The notes: generated from the sequence alone by a model not told the origin. Shown: positions 47,636 to 57,172, counted from the stretch's first letter. The stretch: DNA of 64,000 bases from Paraglaciecola arctica (GCF_018861065.1 NZ_JAHKQO010000006.1:62001-126000), one strand, 5' to 3'. Numbers and translations are program-made.

Positions 47636-48825
47636 AGATTGTTAATTGGCTTAACTTGCTGAAAAACATCTAAGATTGTAGAAAAATCTCCCTTTATATT
47701 AGGCATAGCTACTGCAGGGTGTGAGCCAGTACTTTGCAGTACTTTTTGAGCAACAGCTGTCCTATCTACTTCTGGAGTTTCAACAGTTTTCAAAAATAAT
47801 GGTTCACCATATTCGCGCCATTCTTTTTCCGTAAGTAATGATTTAAGTTCTAAGTAAGCAGGTTCCGCATCTCTTTTCTTGTTAATTAAGTCAGCAAAAA
47901 CCGCGCATATTTGAAGGAGTCGATAACGATCATAATTGGGTTTGAGCGACATAGTTGCGGATAGATTTCTAGCCAAGGTTTCCATACTCATTAGCCATGA
48001 TGTATTCATGACTGGCCCTGGAAGAATTGTCTTTTTTAATGTTTCCACCATTTCTTCACTCGGCAGATTATTGAGAAACTTATTACCGGCTTCCTCAGCG
48101 TTATTGAAATAATAAAAACCAAACGATTTAGGGCTTATTCCTACAACCACAAGATTAGCTGGCACTACCAAAATCCGCTCAGCACACCACATAATGACAT
48201 TTGAAGCATAATAATCAGGATATGGAGATTGGTAAAAGTCACCATAGACTTTTAATTTATTGATCAACTTTTTACTGACCAAAGAAAATTGCATGTTGTA
48301 ATCAAACTCCACCTTAAAATTCATTGAATCAAGTACATACTGTCTTGCAATCTCTGATTCCAATAGAAATTCATTAGTTTGATTTTGATAGATGCTACGG
48401 TTTTTGTAAGATTTCAAAAAACCTTGTTCGCAATTTGGAATAACATTTGGGTAGGCGTACAACAACGCACCAGTATATACAAAATCTGGAAAGCCATGCT
48501 TTTCTATTAACTTACACAAAATAGAAAAATATCCATTTAGAAGACCGTCGTCGTCTCCTAACATAATAACGTAGTCACCATCACTATGTTTAAGCGCATT
48601 ATTCCAGTTATCCGTTACAGGAACGAATTGATCAGTGGCAACATACTTAATTCTGGAATCATTTAAAGAGTTTATATAATCTTCGATCCCGTCTTCTGAG
48701 TCATTATCAGAGACAATAATCTCCCAATTAGTATAATCTTGTTGACGTACAGTAGTTATTGCTCGAGTAAGCAAATCCAACCTGTTATGGGTGGGTAATA
48801 AAACGGAAAATTTAGGGTTGGTCAT
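47632..48825 (-). CDS. Glycosyltransferase family 2 protein
   Basis: A 397-residue cytosolic GT2 enzyme. The N-terminus FSVLLPTHNRLDLLTRAITT and IIVSDNDSEDG form the nucleotide-binding half; VIMLGDDDGLL provides the DxD-type metal-binding acidic cluster. The C-terminal 150 residues are family-specific helices. It is the first gene of a two-gene leftward unit with the following GT-like protein, which it overlaps by ATGA. Donor and acceptor are not predictable. Confidence 0.88.
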   Translation of the reverse strand: MTNPKFSVLLPTHNRLDLLTRAITTVRQQDYTNWEIIVSDNDSEDGIEDYINSLNDSRIKYVATDQFVPVTDNWNNALKHSDGDYVIMLGDDDGLLNGYFSILCKLIEKHGFPDFVYTGALLYAYPNVIPNCEQGFLKSYKNRSIYQNQTNEFLLESEIARQYVLDSMNFKVEFDYNMQFSLVSKKLINKLKVYGDFYQSPYPDYYASNVIMWCAERILVVPANLVVVGISPKSFGFYYFNNAEEAGNKFLNNLPSEEMVETLKKTILPGPVMNTSWLMSMETLARNLSATMSLKPNYDRYRLLQICAVFADLINKKRDAEPAYLELKSLLTEKEWREYGEPLFLKTVETPEVDRTAVAQKVLQSTGSHPAVAMPNIKGDFSTILDVFQQVKPINNL

Positions 48826-48894
48826 GATTTATTTGTCCTTTTTTACTGCATTTTTATCTGCACCAATGTTCACTTAATACAACCTAGAGAATAT

Positions 48895-48920
48895 AAAAAT
48901 CAAACCGTTTCGAAAGGTTT
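48895..48920 (-). terminator. Terminator of the CDP-sugar operon
   Basis: On the minus strand AAACC-TTTC/GAAA-C-GGTTT (one bulged base) is followed by GATTTTTATA, 55 bp after the reductase stop. Confidence 0.55.
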
Positions 48921-48975
48921 AATAATAACTCATTCACCTAGTTCATAATTGAGGTGCATTCTATTTTTTGCCGTT

Positions 48976-49839
48976 TTAATTTAAGTACTTCGCTGTAATA
49001 TATTCTGATAAAGCGTCTTGCCAATGTTGCATGTTAATACCTAATTTTTTAGCTTTTATGTTAGCTAAAACAGAATACTTTGGTCTTCTCATATCACCAC
49101 TCAAGCCATTTCTATCAATTGGCACAACTTTTACATCTAATTTCATCAGTTCAATAATCTTGCAGGTAAACTCATACCAACTGCATTCACCTTGATTTAC
49201 CAAATGATAAATACCCATTTTACGTTTTGGATGTTGGATTAACGTTAAAACAGCTTTAGCAAGATCTAGCGCAGAAGTGGGAGATACGATTTGGTCACAC
49301 CCCATTTCAATGTGCGGCAGATGTTGAGCATCTTTGATTCGATTGTCTACGAAATTACCACCTTTTGATGCGGCGCCAATGGTGCCATAAAGCCCGCAAG
49401 TTCTAATGACAATGCTATGTTGAGGAGCCACAGACATAACAGCGTGTTCGCCTGCTAGACGAGTAATTCCGTACATTTGCAAAGGCGATGTAGGAGAATA
49501 TTCATTATAAGGCACGTCTGTGGCACCATCAAAAACATAGTCACTACTAAAAGTAATAAATAAAGTATCATGTTCTTTACACAATAAAGCTAAATCCCTT
49601 ACAGACTTACAATTTACAGCAAAAGCCCTTCCAGGATGACTTTCGCACATCGGCAAGTTGTGAAACGCAGCTGTATTAATCACTATATCAGGTTGAAACT
49701 GGCGCATTGCTTGTCGACAGGAGTCGATTGATTCAAGATCAAGTTCGGCTCTATTTGGTGCATACCATTGATGCTCTGAGTCTAAATTAAGCAAACTGGC
49801 ACCAAGCTGCCCGGTTTTTCCAATCAAAAGTATTTTCAT
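48976..49839 (-). CDS. RmlD-like NDP-4-keto-sugar reductase
   Basis: A 287-residue extended SDR similar to dTDP-4-dehydrorhamnose reductase. The cofactor loop is LIGKTGQLGASLL, and the substrate side has TFSSDYVFDG and YSPTSPLQMYG. The active-site YxxxK is YGITR here: Lys is replaced by Arg (codon CGT). It is the last gene of the rfbF-rfbG-methyltransferase-epimerase-reductase operon and overlaps the epimerase by ATGA. The expected role is 4-keto reduction of a CDP-linked, C-methylated 6-deoxyhexose (inference from the operon). Note that no rmlA or rmlB is present, so the usual dTDP-rhamnose assignment does not fit the context. Confidence 0.85.
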   Translation of the reverse strand: MKILLIGKTGQLGASLLNLDSEHQWYAPNRAELDLESIDSCRQAMRQFQPDIVINTAAFHNLPMCESHPGRAFAVNCKSVRDLALLCKEHDTLFITFSSDYVFDGATDVPYNEYSPTSPLQMYGITRLAGEHAVMSVAPQHSIVIRTCGLYGTIGAASKGGNFVDNRIKDAQHLPHIEMGCDQIVSPTSALDLAKAVLTLIQHPKRKMGIYHLVNQGECSWYEFTCKIIELMKLDVKVVPIDRNGLSGDMRRPKYSVLANIKAKKLGINMQHWQDALSEYITAKYLN

Positions 49840-50375
49840 AGCATTGATTCACAAAAATCAGGATAGGTCTGATCTTTTTCAGAGATGTTATTTACTGGCA
49901 AAGGCCAAGAAATATTAAATTGCGGATCATCCCACCGGATCCCAACAGCACACATTGGGGAGTAAAAATCGAACATCTGATAGAAAACTTCACTGTCATC
50001 TTGCAACGTTTGAAACCCATGGGCAAACCCTTCAGGTATGTACAGCGACTTTCTATTCTTGCTACTCAATTCACAACCAAACCATTGCAGATAACTAACA
50101 GAATCTTTACGCAAATCAATAATGACATCGTAAATACTGCCACTAATACAGCGCACCAACTTTGCCTCAGAATGAGGGCTTAGTTGAAAATGCATCCCTC
50201 TCAGAGTGCCACGTTTAAGGTTAAAAGACACATTACATTGAGCAACATTTTTTTCCAAAGCTCGCTGCGCAAATTCGTTTTGACAAAAAGAACGAGCGAA
50301 AAAACCTCGTTCATCTTTAATGGGTTCGTACTCAATGACAAACGCTTGATCTAATGTAGTAGGGTGAAAAATCAT
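49836..50375 (-). CDS. RmlC-like NDP-4-keto-6-deoxyhexose 3,5-epimerase
   Basis: A 179-residue cupin of the dTDP-4-dehydrorhamnose 3,5-epimerase family. Motifs: ERGFFARSFCQNEF, the catalytic His in GTLRGMHFQLSPHSEAKLVRC, YIPEGFAHGFQTLQD and GIRWDDPQFNISWP. Full length for the family. It begins directly after the methyltransferase stop and overlaps the reductase start. In homologous operons such cupins act as 3-, 5- or 3,5-epimerases on methylated sugars, so its exact specificity is open. Confidence 0.88.
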   Translation of the reverse strand: MIFHPTTLDQAFVIEYEPIKDERGFFARSFCQNEFAQRALEKNVAQCNVSFNLKRGTLRGMHFQLSPHSEAKLVRCISGSIYDVIIDLRKDSVSYLQWFGCELSSKNRKSLYIPEGFAHGFQTLQDDSEVFYQMFDFYSPMCAVGIRWDDPQFNISWPLPVNNISEKDQTYPDFCESML

Positions 50376-51599
50376 TTAAATAATATTGAGTTCTGGCACG
50401 GCAACAACAAATCGACCGCCCCACGTTTTAATAAAGGACAACTGCTCCATAACCTCAGATTGTATATTCCAAGGAAGAATTAGCACGTAATCAGGCTTAT
50501 GCCTAACCAATTCATCAGGGCTATAAATTGGGATGTGTGAGCCGGGTAAATAATTATTCTGTTTGGAAGGTGCCGCGTCATACACTAAAGGTAACAGATC
50601 TGGTTTTACGCCTGCATAGTTTAATAACGTACATCCTTTAGCCGCTGCTCCATAAGCAACTACTACTGCTCCAACTTCCTTTTGTGCAAGTAAAAATTTC
50701 AAAAGTGAGTTTTTTACTTTATTCGCTTTTTGCTGGAACTCTTGATACACGGCAAGGTGTTGCATTCCCCCAGCTGTTTCTCTTTCAAGTAAAGTATGGA
50801 CGTTTCCAGTAGTTTTTCTAGCATCTTCTTGATGGCATGCATATATTCTCAAGCTACCACCATGGGTTACTAATTCTTCAACGTCAAAAACTCTAAGTCT
50901 TACCTTTGAAAATATTTGTATAACAGAATAAATGGAAAGGTAAGAGAAGTGCTCATGATAAACGGTATCGAATTGATTTTTTTCGAGTAATTGCTGTAAA
51001 TGTGGGAATTCTAAGGTAATTGTACCTTTTTCCTTTAATACCGTTTTTAGGCCAAGTGCAAAATCATTAATATCAGGGACATGAGCAAACACATTGTTGC
51101 CAATAACCAAATCTGCTTGTTTATCATCTTCAGCTAATTGTTTGGCTAATGATTGACCGAAAAATTCTCGAAGAATTGGAATATTCAATGCTTCAGCAGC
51201 AAGTGCGGTACTCAGAGTAGGCTCAATACCCAGGCACGGTATATCGCTGTGGACAAAGTTTTTTAATAGATATCCATCGTTTGCCGCAATTTCTATCACT
51301 AGGCTATCTGCATTTAAATTTAAGCGATCAGTGATCATAGTAGAATAGTTGGCAGCGTGATTCAGCCACCCTTTAGAAATGGATGAGAAATATGCATAGT
51401 CAGGACTGAACAATTCGTCCGCTTGTGCGAAATCCTCGGTTTGAACTAACCAACACAGATCACACACATAAAGTTTTAGAGGAAAGTATGCTTCTGGTTG
51501 CTTTAATTGCGCTTCATTTAAATATGCATTGGAAGGCGGCGCGAATCCTAAATCTAAAAAAACATGGTGAAGAGTATGACTACAGTGACGGCACTTCAT
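50376..51599 (-). CDS. NDP-sugar C-methyltransferase (TylCIII-like)
   Basis: A 407-residue class I SAM methyltransferase with the three-part layout of sugar C-methyltransferases: an N-terminal zinc-binding domain (CRHC at residues 3-6 and CDLC near 47-50), a SAM domain with VIEIAANDGYLLKNF (about residue 95) and the acceptor-side YHEHFSYLSI, and a C-terminal Rossmann domain (about 300-400, with VVAYGAAAKGCTLLNYAG). Enzymes of this kind add a methyl group to C3 of 4-keto-6-deoxy sugars. Downstream of rfbG by 4 bp, so its substrate is probably CDP-4-keto-6-deoxyglucose. Confidence 0.88.
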   Translation of the reverse strand: MKCRHCSHTLHHVFLDLGFAPPSNAYLNEAQLKQPEAYFPLKLYVCDLCWLVQTEDFAQADELFSPDYAYFSSISKGWLNHAANYSTMITDRLNLNADSLVIEIAANDGYLLKNFVHSDIPCLGIEPTLSTALAAEALNIPILREFFGQSLAKQLAEDDKQADLVIGNNVFAHVPDINDFALGLKTVLKEKGTITLEFPHLQQLLEKNQFDTVYHEHFSYLSIYSVIQIFSKVRLRVFDVEELVTHGGSLRIYACHQEDARKTTGNVHTLLERETAGGMQHLAVYQEFQQKANKVKNSLLKFLLAQKEVGAVVVAYGAAAKGCTLLNYAGVKPDLLPLVYDAAPSKQNNYLPGSHIPIYSPDELVRHKPDYVLILPWNIQSEVMEQLSFIKTWGGRFVVAVPELNII

Positions 51600-51603
51600 G
51601 GTG

Positions 51604-52671
51604 TTATAATTTCCTGAAACGAGTAATTTGGCCTAAGGTGAAATCACGCATATTTTGTCCGCTATGATAAGCTTTAAGCCAAGAAACGGTTTGTTCGAGT
51701 GATTCTGACAATTGCCATTGCGGTTGCCAATTGAGTAATTTTATTGCTTTATGGCTATTTAGTTTAAGGTAATCAGCTTCATGAGGGTGATTACCCTTAT
51801 CTAATTGCCAAGTTGCGTCCTCTCCCCACAATTGACAAATTTGTTCCACGACCCACCGTACTGGTTTAGCGTCTTCACTTTCTGGTCCAAAATTCCAGCC
51901 TCCGGCTGATTCTGCTCCGTTAAGATAGAGTGATTTTGCCAATGATAAATAACCTGAAAGAGGTTCGAGTACATGTTGCCAAGGACGAATTGCGCTAGGG
52001 TTACGAATAGTAACTGCCTCTTGCTTGTGTAGCGCTTTAAAAATATCAGGTAACAAGCGATCTAGTGCCCAATCCCCGCCACCAATAACATTGCCAGCGC
52101 GAGCTGACGCCAATGCAACACGGTGTAATTCATTCTCATTTTGGTTAAAAAAAGAATTAAAATAGGCTGCAGCTACTAACTCTGCACAACCTTTGCTATT
52201 GCTGTAAGGATCGTATCCACCCATTGGATCAGATTCCACAAAGGCTTTTGTGGTGCCATTGTTTTCATAACATTTATCGCTGGTAACATTTACAACGGCT
52301 CTAACAAATGAGCATTGACGAACGGCTTCAAGCACATTAACAGTACCCATTACATTGGTTGCGTAGGTTTCAACGGGATCAATATAAGATTTGCGGACTA
52401 ATGACTGGGCAGCCATATGAATAATGATTTCTGGTTTTGTCTGACGAATTGATTTGAGAACTAATTGACCATCGCAAACGTTGCCAATTATTGAATGCAT
52501 TTCTTTGGCAACATTGGCTACTTCAAATAGGTTAGGGTTAGTGGGAGGCGCCAGTGAAAACCCAGTGACTTCGGCGCCTAGTTGCTGTAACCATAAGCTC
52601 AACCACCCTCCTTTAAAACCCGTATGCCCCGTAATTAAGACTTTCTTGCCTGACCAAAATGAATTGCTCAT
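51604..52671 (-). CDS. rfbG: CDP-glucose 4,6-dehydratase RfbG
   Basis: A 355-residue extended SDR that converts CDP-glucose to CDP-4-keto-6-deoxyglucose. Cofactor motif [31 protein letters not shown], the catalytic [11 protein letters not shown] (YxxxK) and [15 protein letters not shown]. The HTGFKGGWL form is diagnostic for CDP-glucose rather than dTDP-glucose dehydratases. I use the ATG at 52671, which overlaps the rfbF stop by ATGA; the frame is open 36 bp further but that part lies inside rfbF. Confidence 0.94.
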   Translation of the reverse strand: MSNSFWSGKKVLITGHTGFKGGWLSLWLQQLGAEVTGFSLAPPTNPNLFEVANVAKEMHSIIGNVCDGQLVLKSIRQTKPEIIIHMAAQSLVRKSYIDPVETYATNVMGTVNVLEAVRQCSFVRAVVNVTSDKCYENNGTTKAFVESDPMGGYDPYSNSKGCAELVAAAYFNSFFNQNENELHRVALASARAGNVIGGGDWALDRLLPDIFKALHKQEAVTIRNPSAIRPWQHVLEPLSGYLSLAKSLYLNGAESAGGWNFGPESEDAKPVRWVVEQICQLWGEDATWQLDKGNHPHEADYLKLNSHKAIKLLNWQPQWQLSESLEQTVSWLKAYHSGQNMRDFTLGQITRFRKL

Positions 52672-53438
52672 GACCATATTTTCCATGGCGCTTTGCCAGA
52701 TGACCATAAACCTTCGAGCAGATTTTTTTCACGTAGGGTGTCCAAAGGTTGCCAAAATCCTTTGTGCAAAAAAGATGATAATTGGCCATTTTTAGCTAAC
52801 GTCTCCATTGGGATATTTTCCCAAGTAGTTTTATCATCTTGGATTAAATCAATCACTTTTGGTGACAGTACAAAAAAACCACCATTTATCCAGCCACCAT
52901 CTCCATGAGGTTTCTCTTTAAAGCTATCTACACTATTATCAGATATGTTTAGTGCTCCGAATCGTCCAGGAGGTTGAACCCCAGTTAATGTGGCTAATCT
53001 ACCTTGTTGCTTATGAAAATTAATGCTTTCGGTAATATTAATATCACTTACACCGTCACCATAAGTAAAACAAAAATCATCCTCTCCAATATATTCTTTT
53101 ACTCGTTTGAGACGACCGCCAGTCATCGTTTTCTCACCTGTATCAACTAACGTTACTTTCCATGGTTCGGCATTATTTTGATGCACATCCATACTGTTAT
53201 TTTGCATATCGTAGGTCACGTCGGACATATGCAGGAAGTAATTAGCAAAATACTCTTTGATTACATATCCCTTGTATCCACAGCAAATAATAAATTCGTT
53301 TATGCCATGTGCCGAATATATTTTCATAATGTGCCACAGTATTGGTTTTCCACCGATTTCTATCATCGGTTTAGGACGCACTACACTCTCTTCGCTAATT
53401 CTGGTACCAAGGCCTCCGGCCAATATTACGGCCTTCAT
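52668..53438 (-). CDS. rfbF: Glucose-1-phosphate cytidylyltransferase RfbF
   Basis: A 256-residue nucleotidyltransferase that makes CDP-glucose. The N-terminus [18 protein letters not shown], then [31 protein letters not shown] and GRFGALNI are typical RfbF signatures. The ATG at 53438 is chosen over 53489 because the nucleotide-binding loop begins right after it and an AAAGG site precedes it. First gene of the five-gene CDP-sugar operon, divergent from the sulfotransferase. Confidence 0.95.
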   Translation of the reverse strand: MKAVILAGGLGTRISEESVVRPKPMIEIGGKPILWHIMKIYSAHGINEFIICCGYKGYVIKEYFANYFLHMSDVTYDMQNNSMDVHQNNAEPWKVTLVDTGEKTMTGGRLKRVKEYIGEDDFCFTYGDGVSDINITESINFHKQQGRLATLTGVQPPGRFGALNISDNSVDSFKEKPHGDGGWINGGFFVLSPKVIDLIQDDKTTWENIPMETLAKNGQLSSFLHKGFWQPLDTLREKNLLEGLWSSGKAPWKIWS

Positions 53439-53717
53439 TGATGATGACCTTTCATATTTAAACTCATATATACCCTTGCCATTAAACACACCTTTATATT
53501 ACCTCAATGCCTTATTTACATCAGCCATAAAGTTAAATGGGGCTATTTCTCATTATATTTATCGGCATACACGTTATTTTCTAGAATACATTTTCAATCT
53601 GCGTAAAAAGTAATTTTAGGCTTGCAATGATTTTCAAATTTAATGAATTCGAAAAACTATTTTAATCAAGTTTCCGATACACTATGTACCGGCACTTTCA
53701 AAAACGGAAATCTAACT

Positions 53718-54497
53718 ATGAACAAAGTCAAATTCCTTGTTGTGGGTGCGGCCAAGTCTGGCACCACATCTTTATATAATTATATCAACCAACATCCCTC
53801 TGTATTTATGCCAGAAAACAAAGAGCCGCGTTTTTTTTGTGATTACGACATAGAAAAATTTAATTTCGGAAAAACATACTTCCATAGTGATATTACCTCT
53901 ACTAAAGAACAATACCTGAGTCTATTTAAGGATGCGCCTGTTAATTCGATGTGTGGAGAAGCCTCAACTGATTATTTAGCGTGCGAAAATACAGCTCAAA
54001 GAATTGTTGATTGGGATAAAAATATTAAAATTATCATTATGTTAAGAAACCCAATAGAAAGAGCCTACTCAGAATACCTCCATGCATTTAGGGCGAAATT
54101 TCAGAAAGAAACCTTCTGGGAGTCATTGATGCTTGAAGAAAAACGTAAGAATGAATTTTATGATCCTATATTTTTCCATGTGACAAGAGGGTTGTATTAC
54201 AAGCCAGTAAGTGAATTTATTAATAAACTGGATACTAAAATAATATTTTTTGAAGACTTTAAAAATAACTCTCAAAAAGTCACTTACGATGTGTTAGATT
54301 TTTTGAGGCTTGAACAAGTCGAACTTGATACATCTGAAAAGTTTAATTCCGGCACACAAAATTATTATCAGCAAATACCTTTGTCATACGTTCAACATCA
54401 CTGGTTACTAGAGCAATTCCATAAAGATATATGCAAACTTCAGGATTTGTTAAATATCAACCTAGAGCATTGGCTAAGGCCTTTACATGTTAATTAA
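53718..54497 (+). CDS. Sulfotransferase (PAPS-dependent)
   Basis: A 259-residue sulfotransferase-fold protein. The 5'-phosphosulfate loop is VVGAAKSGTTSLYNYINQHP near the N-terminus and the 3'-phosphate site is MLRNPIERAYSEYLHAF (about residue 115), with KEPRFFCDY between. The frame is open from 53643, but the conserved strand begins just after the ATG at 53718, which also has a CGGAAA site. This type acts on carbohydrates (heparan-like NDST fold). It is divergent from the CDP-sugar operon and alone in its direction, so sulfation of the surface glycan is the natural guess. Confidence 0.85.
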   Translation: MNKVKFLVVGAAKSGTTSLYNYINQHPSVFMPENKEPRFFCDYDIEKFNFGKTYFHSDITSTKEQYLSLFKDAPVNSMCGEASTDYLACENTAQRIVDWDKNIKIIIMLRNPIERAYSEYLHAFRAKFQKETFWESLMLEEKRKNEFYDPIFFHVTRGLYYKPVSEFINKLDTKIIFFEDFKNNSQKVTYDVLDFLRLEQVELDTSEKFNSGTQNYYQQIPLSYVQHHWLLEQFHKDICKLQDLLNINLEHWLRPLHVN

Positions 54498-54499
54498 AG

Positions 54500-55624
54500 T
54501 TAAATTGAGTCCAGAAACACCACGTTTCCAGCATAATTGTATGATTTCAATACTTTCACCATTTGAGTACGATAAAAAATAGACATTATAATCACAGTAT
54601 CTAACTGAAAAAGTGAAGAAGGGTCGACTTTTGACAAGGGAATACTGGTATAGGAAGAATCCACTACCTTTTTATCTAATATTACATGTGGCTTTTTGTT
54701 ACAACGGCTAACAAAATACTTACTCAAATCATTAAATCCATATAATCCATAACGCCCCATATCCGTATGACTGTCAATCAGCTTGTCTACCGCCTTATAT
54801 TTAAACCTATTACCCCACAAGACTTTTAGCGCAGCATGAACGTTATGTGATTGTTGCGGATAAAGTGCCAAAATTTTGCGCATCAGTTTTAGTCGTTGTC
54901 GGCTATTTTTAAAATAACTTTGACTGGTTAAAGAGCGGCTAAAGTTGGCTTCATGTAAACCGCAATAATTCAATTCCTGTGCGACAAAACATAACTGATG
55001 GCCTTTTATTAATTGCACGTAAAACAACCAATCATCAATGGGGCCAGAAGGCTCAAAATGTCTTAGAGCCTGGTTAAAACTAGACAACCTAAAGATCGCT
55101 GATGAAGCATTTCGCAGCACATTTCGAAAAGGCATAAAATTTCGATTGATTTCATCCCCATCAAGACAGCCATCTTGCTGCCAATAATTTTGTTCAAAAT
55201 AAGGCAAATGTATGTCCATTACCCCCAGCGAATTTGCCTCTCTATCAACCCAAGTTGAATGGCAGTAAGCAAGACAGGCATCGGGGTTATTTTCTAGCCT
55301 GGCAACCAAGGTTTCAACAAAACTTAGCTCACTAAAATCATCGGTTTCTGCTATCCACAAATATTTACCTTTGGCTTGTCTTGCGCCTTTTATCCACTGC
55401 TGAAACGCCCCCCCCGAATTGTGAGCATTACGGATAAATTTTGTCACTCTAGGCTCTGATTGCGCAAACGCTTCTAAGACTGCTGCGCTGCCATCGGAAC
55501 TGGCGTCGTCTAACAGAATAATTTCAAGGTGAGGGTAAGTTTGTTGTGCAATGGTTTGTAATCGTTTAGGTAAAAAACCAAGATGATTGTAGTTAGGCAC
55601 AATGACAGACACTAATACGCTCAT
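54500..55624 (-). CDS. Glycosyltransferase family 2 protein
   Basis: A 374-residue GT2 enzyme with VSVIVPNYNHLGFLPKRLQT, IILLDDASSDGSAAVL and the acceptor-side WIAETDDFSE. About 110 C-terminal residues are an extra region with a final strand-rich part (VVDSSYTSIPLS...VVFLDSI) that could be a small Rossmann-like unit. It follows the LicD gene at 55630 by 5 bp and likely belongs to the same leftward operon. Confidence 0.9.
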   Translation of the reverse strand: MSVLVSVIVPNYNHLGFLPKRLQTIAQQTYPHLEIILLDDASSDGSAAVLEAFAQSEPRVTKFIRNAHNSGGAFQQWIKGARQAKGKYLWIAETDDFSELSFVETLVARLENNPDACLAYCHSTWVDREANSLGVMDIHLPYFEQNYWQQDGCLDGDEINRNFMPFRNVLRNASSAIFRLSSFNQALRHFEPSGPIDDWLFYVQLIKGHQLCFVAQELNYCGLHEANFSRSLTSQSYFKNSRQRLKLMRKILALYPQQSHNVHAALKVLWGNRFKYKAVDKLIDSHTDMGRYGLYGFNDLSKYFVSRCNKKPHVILDKKVVDSSYTSIPLSKVDPSSLFQLDTVIIMSIFYRTQMVKVLKSYNYAGNVVFLDSI

Positions 55625-55629
55625 ATAAG

Positions 55630-56709
55630 TTATTCTGCACCACTTGCATTGAGAATAGCTTGCATGGCTAATTCTGATTTTATGATGGTGGGATTATCAA
55701 CTGCACCATTCCAAGTTTTTACTGGCGTCCGCCAATCACCATAATGTTCTTGAAGAAAAATTTCGGGGAAATCAGGAATTAACATTTCACCTGCAGTGGT
55801 GTTTTGTTTTGAACAGGGTAAAAATCCTTTAGTGCTGATGACATTTGCAGCAGGTTCAAACCAATAGGTTTTATCGCCCCGCACATAATGCATAATAAAA
55901 TCAAACATCACGCCATCTTTGTATAACTGCATCGAGCCTACCACCCTGCCCTGAGTAAAACTCAAAGCAGGTTTATTTTGCCAATTGTTACCAAAACGGG
56001 CTTGTAAAAAAGCATCAGTTTGCGCTGGGGCATAATAACTATGTTCACCAATAGTATAAGATTCTGCTGGGAACAACGGCTTATCAAACCAATGTTCACA
56101 ATTCAGGTCACGCCAACCAAAACCTTGCTGATTTTCGATATACAAAAAGAAATTAATTCGCCATTGCCCAACAGCTAACAACAGGCTTTTAACTTTTTGA
56201 TTAACGTAACTTAGCGAAACCTCACCAATTGTTTCTAGGCTGTTTAACAGTTTGTTTAGCTGCCTTGTATCCTTGGGATTAATCAACACCCCCAAAGTAT
56301 CAGTTTCACCAAACAGGCTTTTATCTCTGTGCAAGTTAAGTAACGCACCGCCAATTAGGCAATGCTCAACTTGCTCTTGCTGCATTATATTGCTGAGTTG
56401 TAAAATTAACCCTAAGCCATTATCTAGTTCAGACTGTTCTCTAATTCCCAGGTGGTGCACCCTGCATTCGTAGCCAAGCTTTCGATATTCAGACTCTAAG
56501 GCAAGGGTGGCTTCAATATCGCTTTCAAACACGGCAAAGTCTAAATCTTTATCCCAAGGTAAAAAGTCACCATCACGCACCATGCCTAATAACGAACCAC
56601 CTATCAATACAGCTTGAATACCGGCTTGATCAGAGACATCTAACACTTCACGGCAAATGTTGTGCACGTTGTCGTAGTCGGAGTAAATTTTATTCAGGGT
56701 ATAAAGCAT
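55630..56709 (-). CDS. LicD-family phosphotransferase with internal duplication
   Basis: A 359-residue protein of the LicD/fukutin-related family. The active-site unit is AVLIGGSLLGMVRDGDFLPW followed by DKDLDFAVF (about residues 35-65). A second, degenerate copy appears at about 117-145: HCLIGGALLNLHRDKSLF with ETDTLGVLI, lacking the DxD. The C-terminus LQEHYGDWRTPVKTW is the family end motif, also present in the protein at 57169. LicD enzymes transfer phosphocholine or other phospho-alditols from CDP donors to glycans; with a TagD-like gene next door, glycerol-phosphate is a candidate (inference). Confidence 0.85.
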   Translation of the reverse strand: MLYTLNKIYSDYDNVHNICREVLDVSDQAGIQAVLIGGSLLGMVRDGDFLPWDKDLDFAVFESDIEATLALESEYRKLGYECRVHHLGIREQSELDNGLGLILQLSNIMQQEQVEHCLIGGALLNLHRDKSLFGETDTLGVLINPKDTRQLNKLLNSLETIGEVSLSYVNQKVKSLLLAVGQWRINFFLYIENQQGFGWRDLNCEHWFDKPLFPAESYTIGEHSYYAPAQTDAFLQARFGNNWQNKPALSFTQGRVVGSMQLYKDGVMFDFIMHYVRGDKTYWFEPAANVISTKGFLPCSKQNTTAGEMLIPDFPEIFLQEHYGDWRTPVKTWNGAVDNPTIIKSELAMQAILNASGAE

Positions 56710-56713
56710 GAGA

Positions 56714-57172
56714 CTATTCTAATGCCTTAACTATATCTAAAACACTATCCAGCCCTTGTTTCATTTTCTGGATGGTTTGTGGATCAATTTTAGCCAATGA
56801 CAGTTTTAGTTGTGTGGTGGATATGGTCGGAGTTCTTGATAAATAAATGACCTCGCATAGATCTTGTAGGTTATCGAATTTACCTTGCCAATCATTGCCC
56901 ATGCCAAATAAATCTACTTTGTGTTCAATGATATCTTGTTGTTTTTGTTGCCAATTGTTCTCAGGAATAACCTTATCGACACACTTCAGCGCACCTACAA
57001 TTCTGGCTCTTTCTTGATAGGAATATAAACACTGTTTGCCTTTTTCTTGATTAAATTCATCGGTGGACACACCCACAATGAGTTTATCGCCAAGCTCTGC
57101 CAAACGCTCGAGCAGGTTGAGATGGCCAATATGAAATAGGTCAAAGGTTCCGTAAGTCATCACTATTTTCAT
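56714..57172 (-). CDS. Glycerol-3-phosphate cytidylyltransferase-like (TagD/GCT)
   Basis: A 152-residue cytidylyltransferase. The HxGH motif is in TYGTFDLFHIGHLNLLERL (His14-Gly-His17 type) and the C-terminal signature is SRTPTISTTQLK, close to RTxGISTT of TagD. The size is slightly above the common 130 residues. It should make CDP-glycerol or a related CDP-alditol. It lies between two LicD-family genes, overlapping the upstream one by ATGA and ending 4 bp before the next. Confidence 0.9.
   Translation of the reverse strand: MKIVMTYGTFDLFHIGHLNLLERLAELGDKLIVGVSTDEFNQEKGKQCLYSYQERARIVGALKCVDKVIPENNWQQKQQDIIEHKVDLFGMGNDWQGKFDNLQDLCEVIYLSRTPTISTTQLKLSLAKIDPQTIQKMKQGLDSVLDIVKALE

Noticed and set aside
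48976-50375. dTDP-rhamnose biosynthesis (rmlC, rmlD)
   Set aside because: rmlA and rmlB are missing and the pair is translationally coupled to rfbF, rfbG and a C-methyltransferase, so a CDP sugar fits better.
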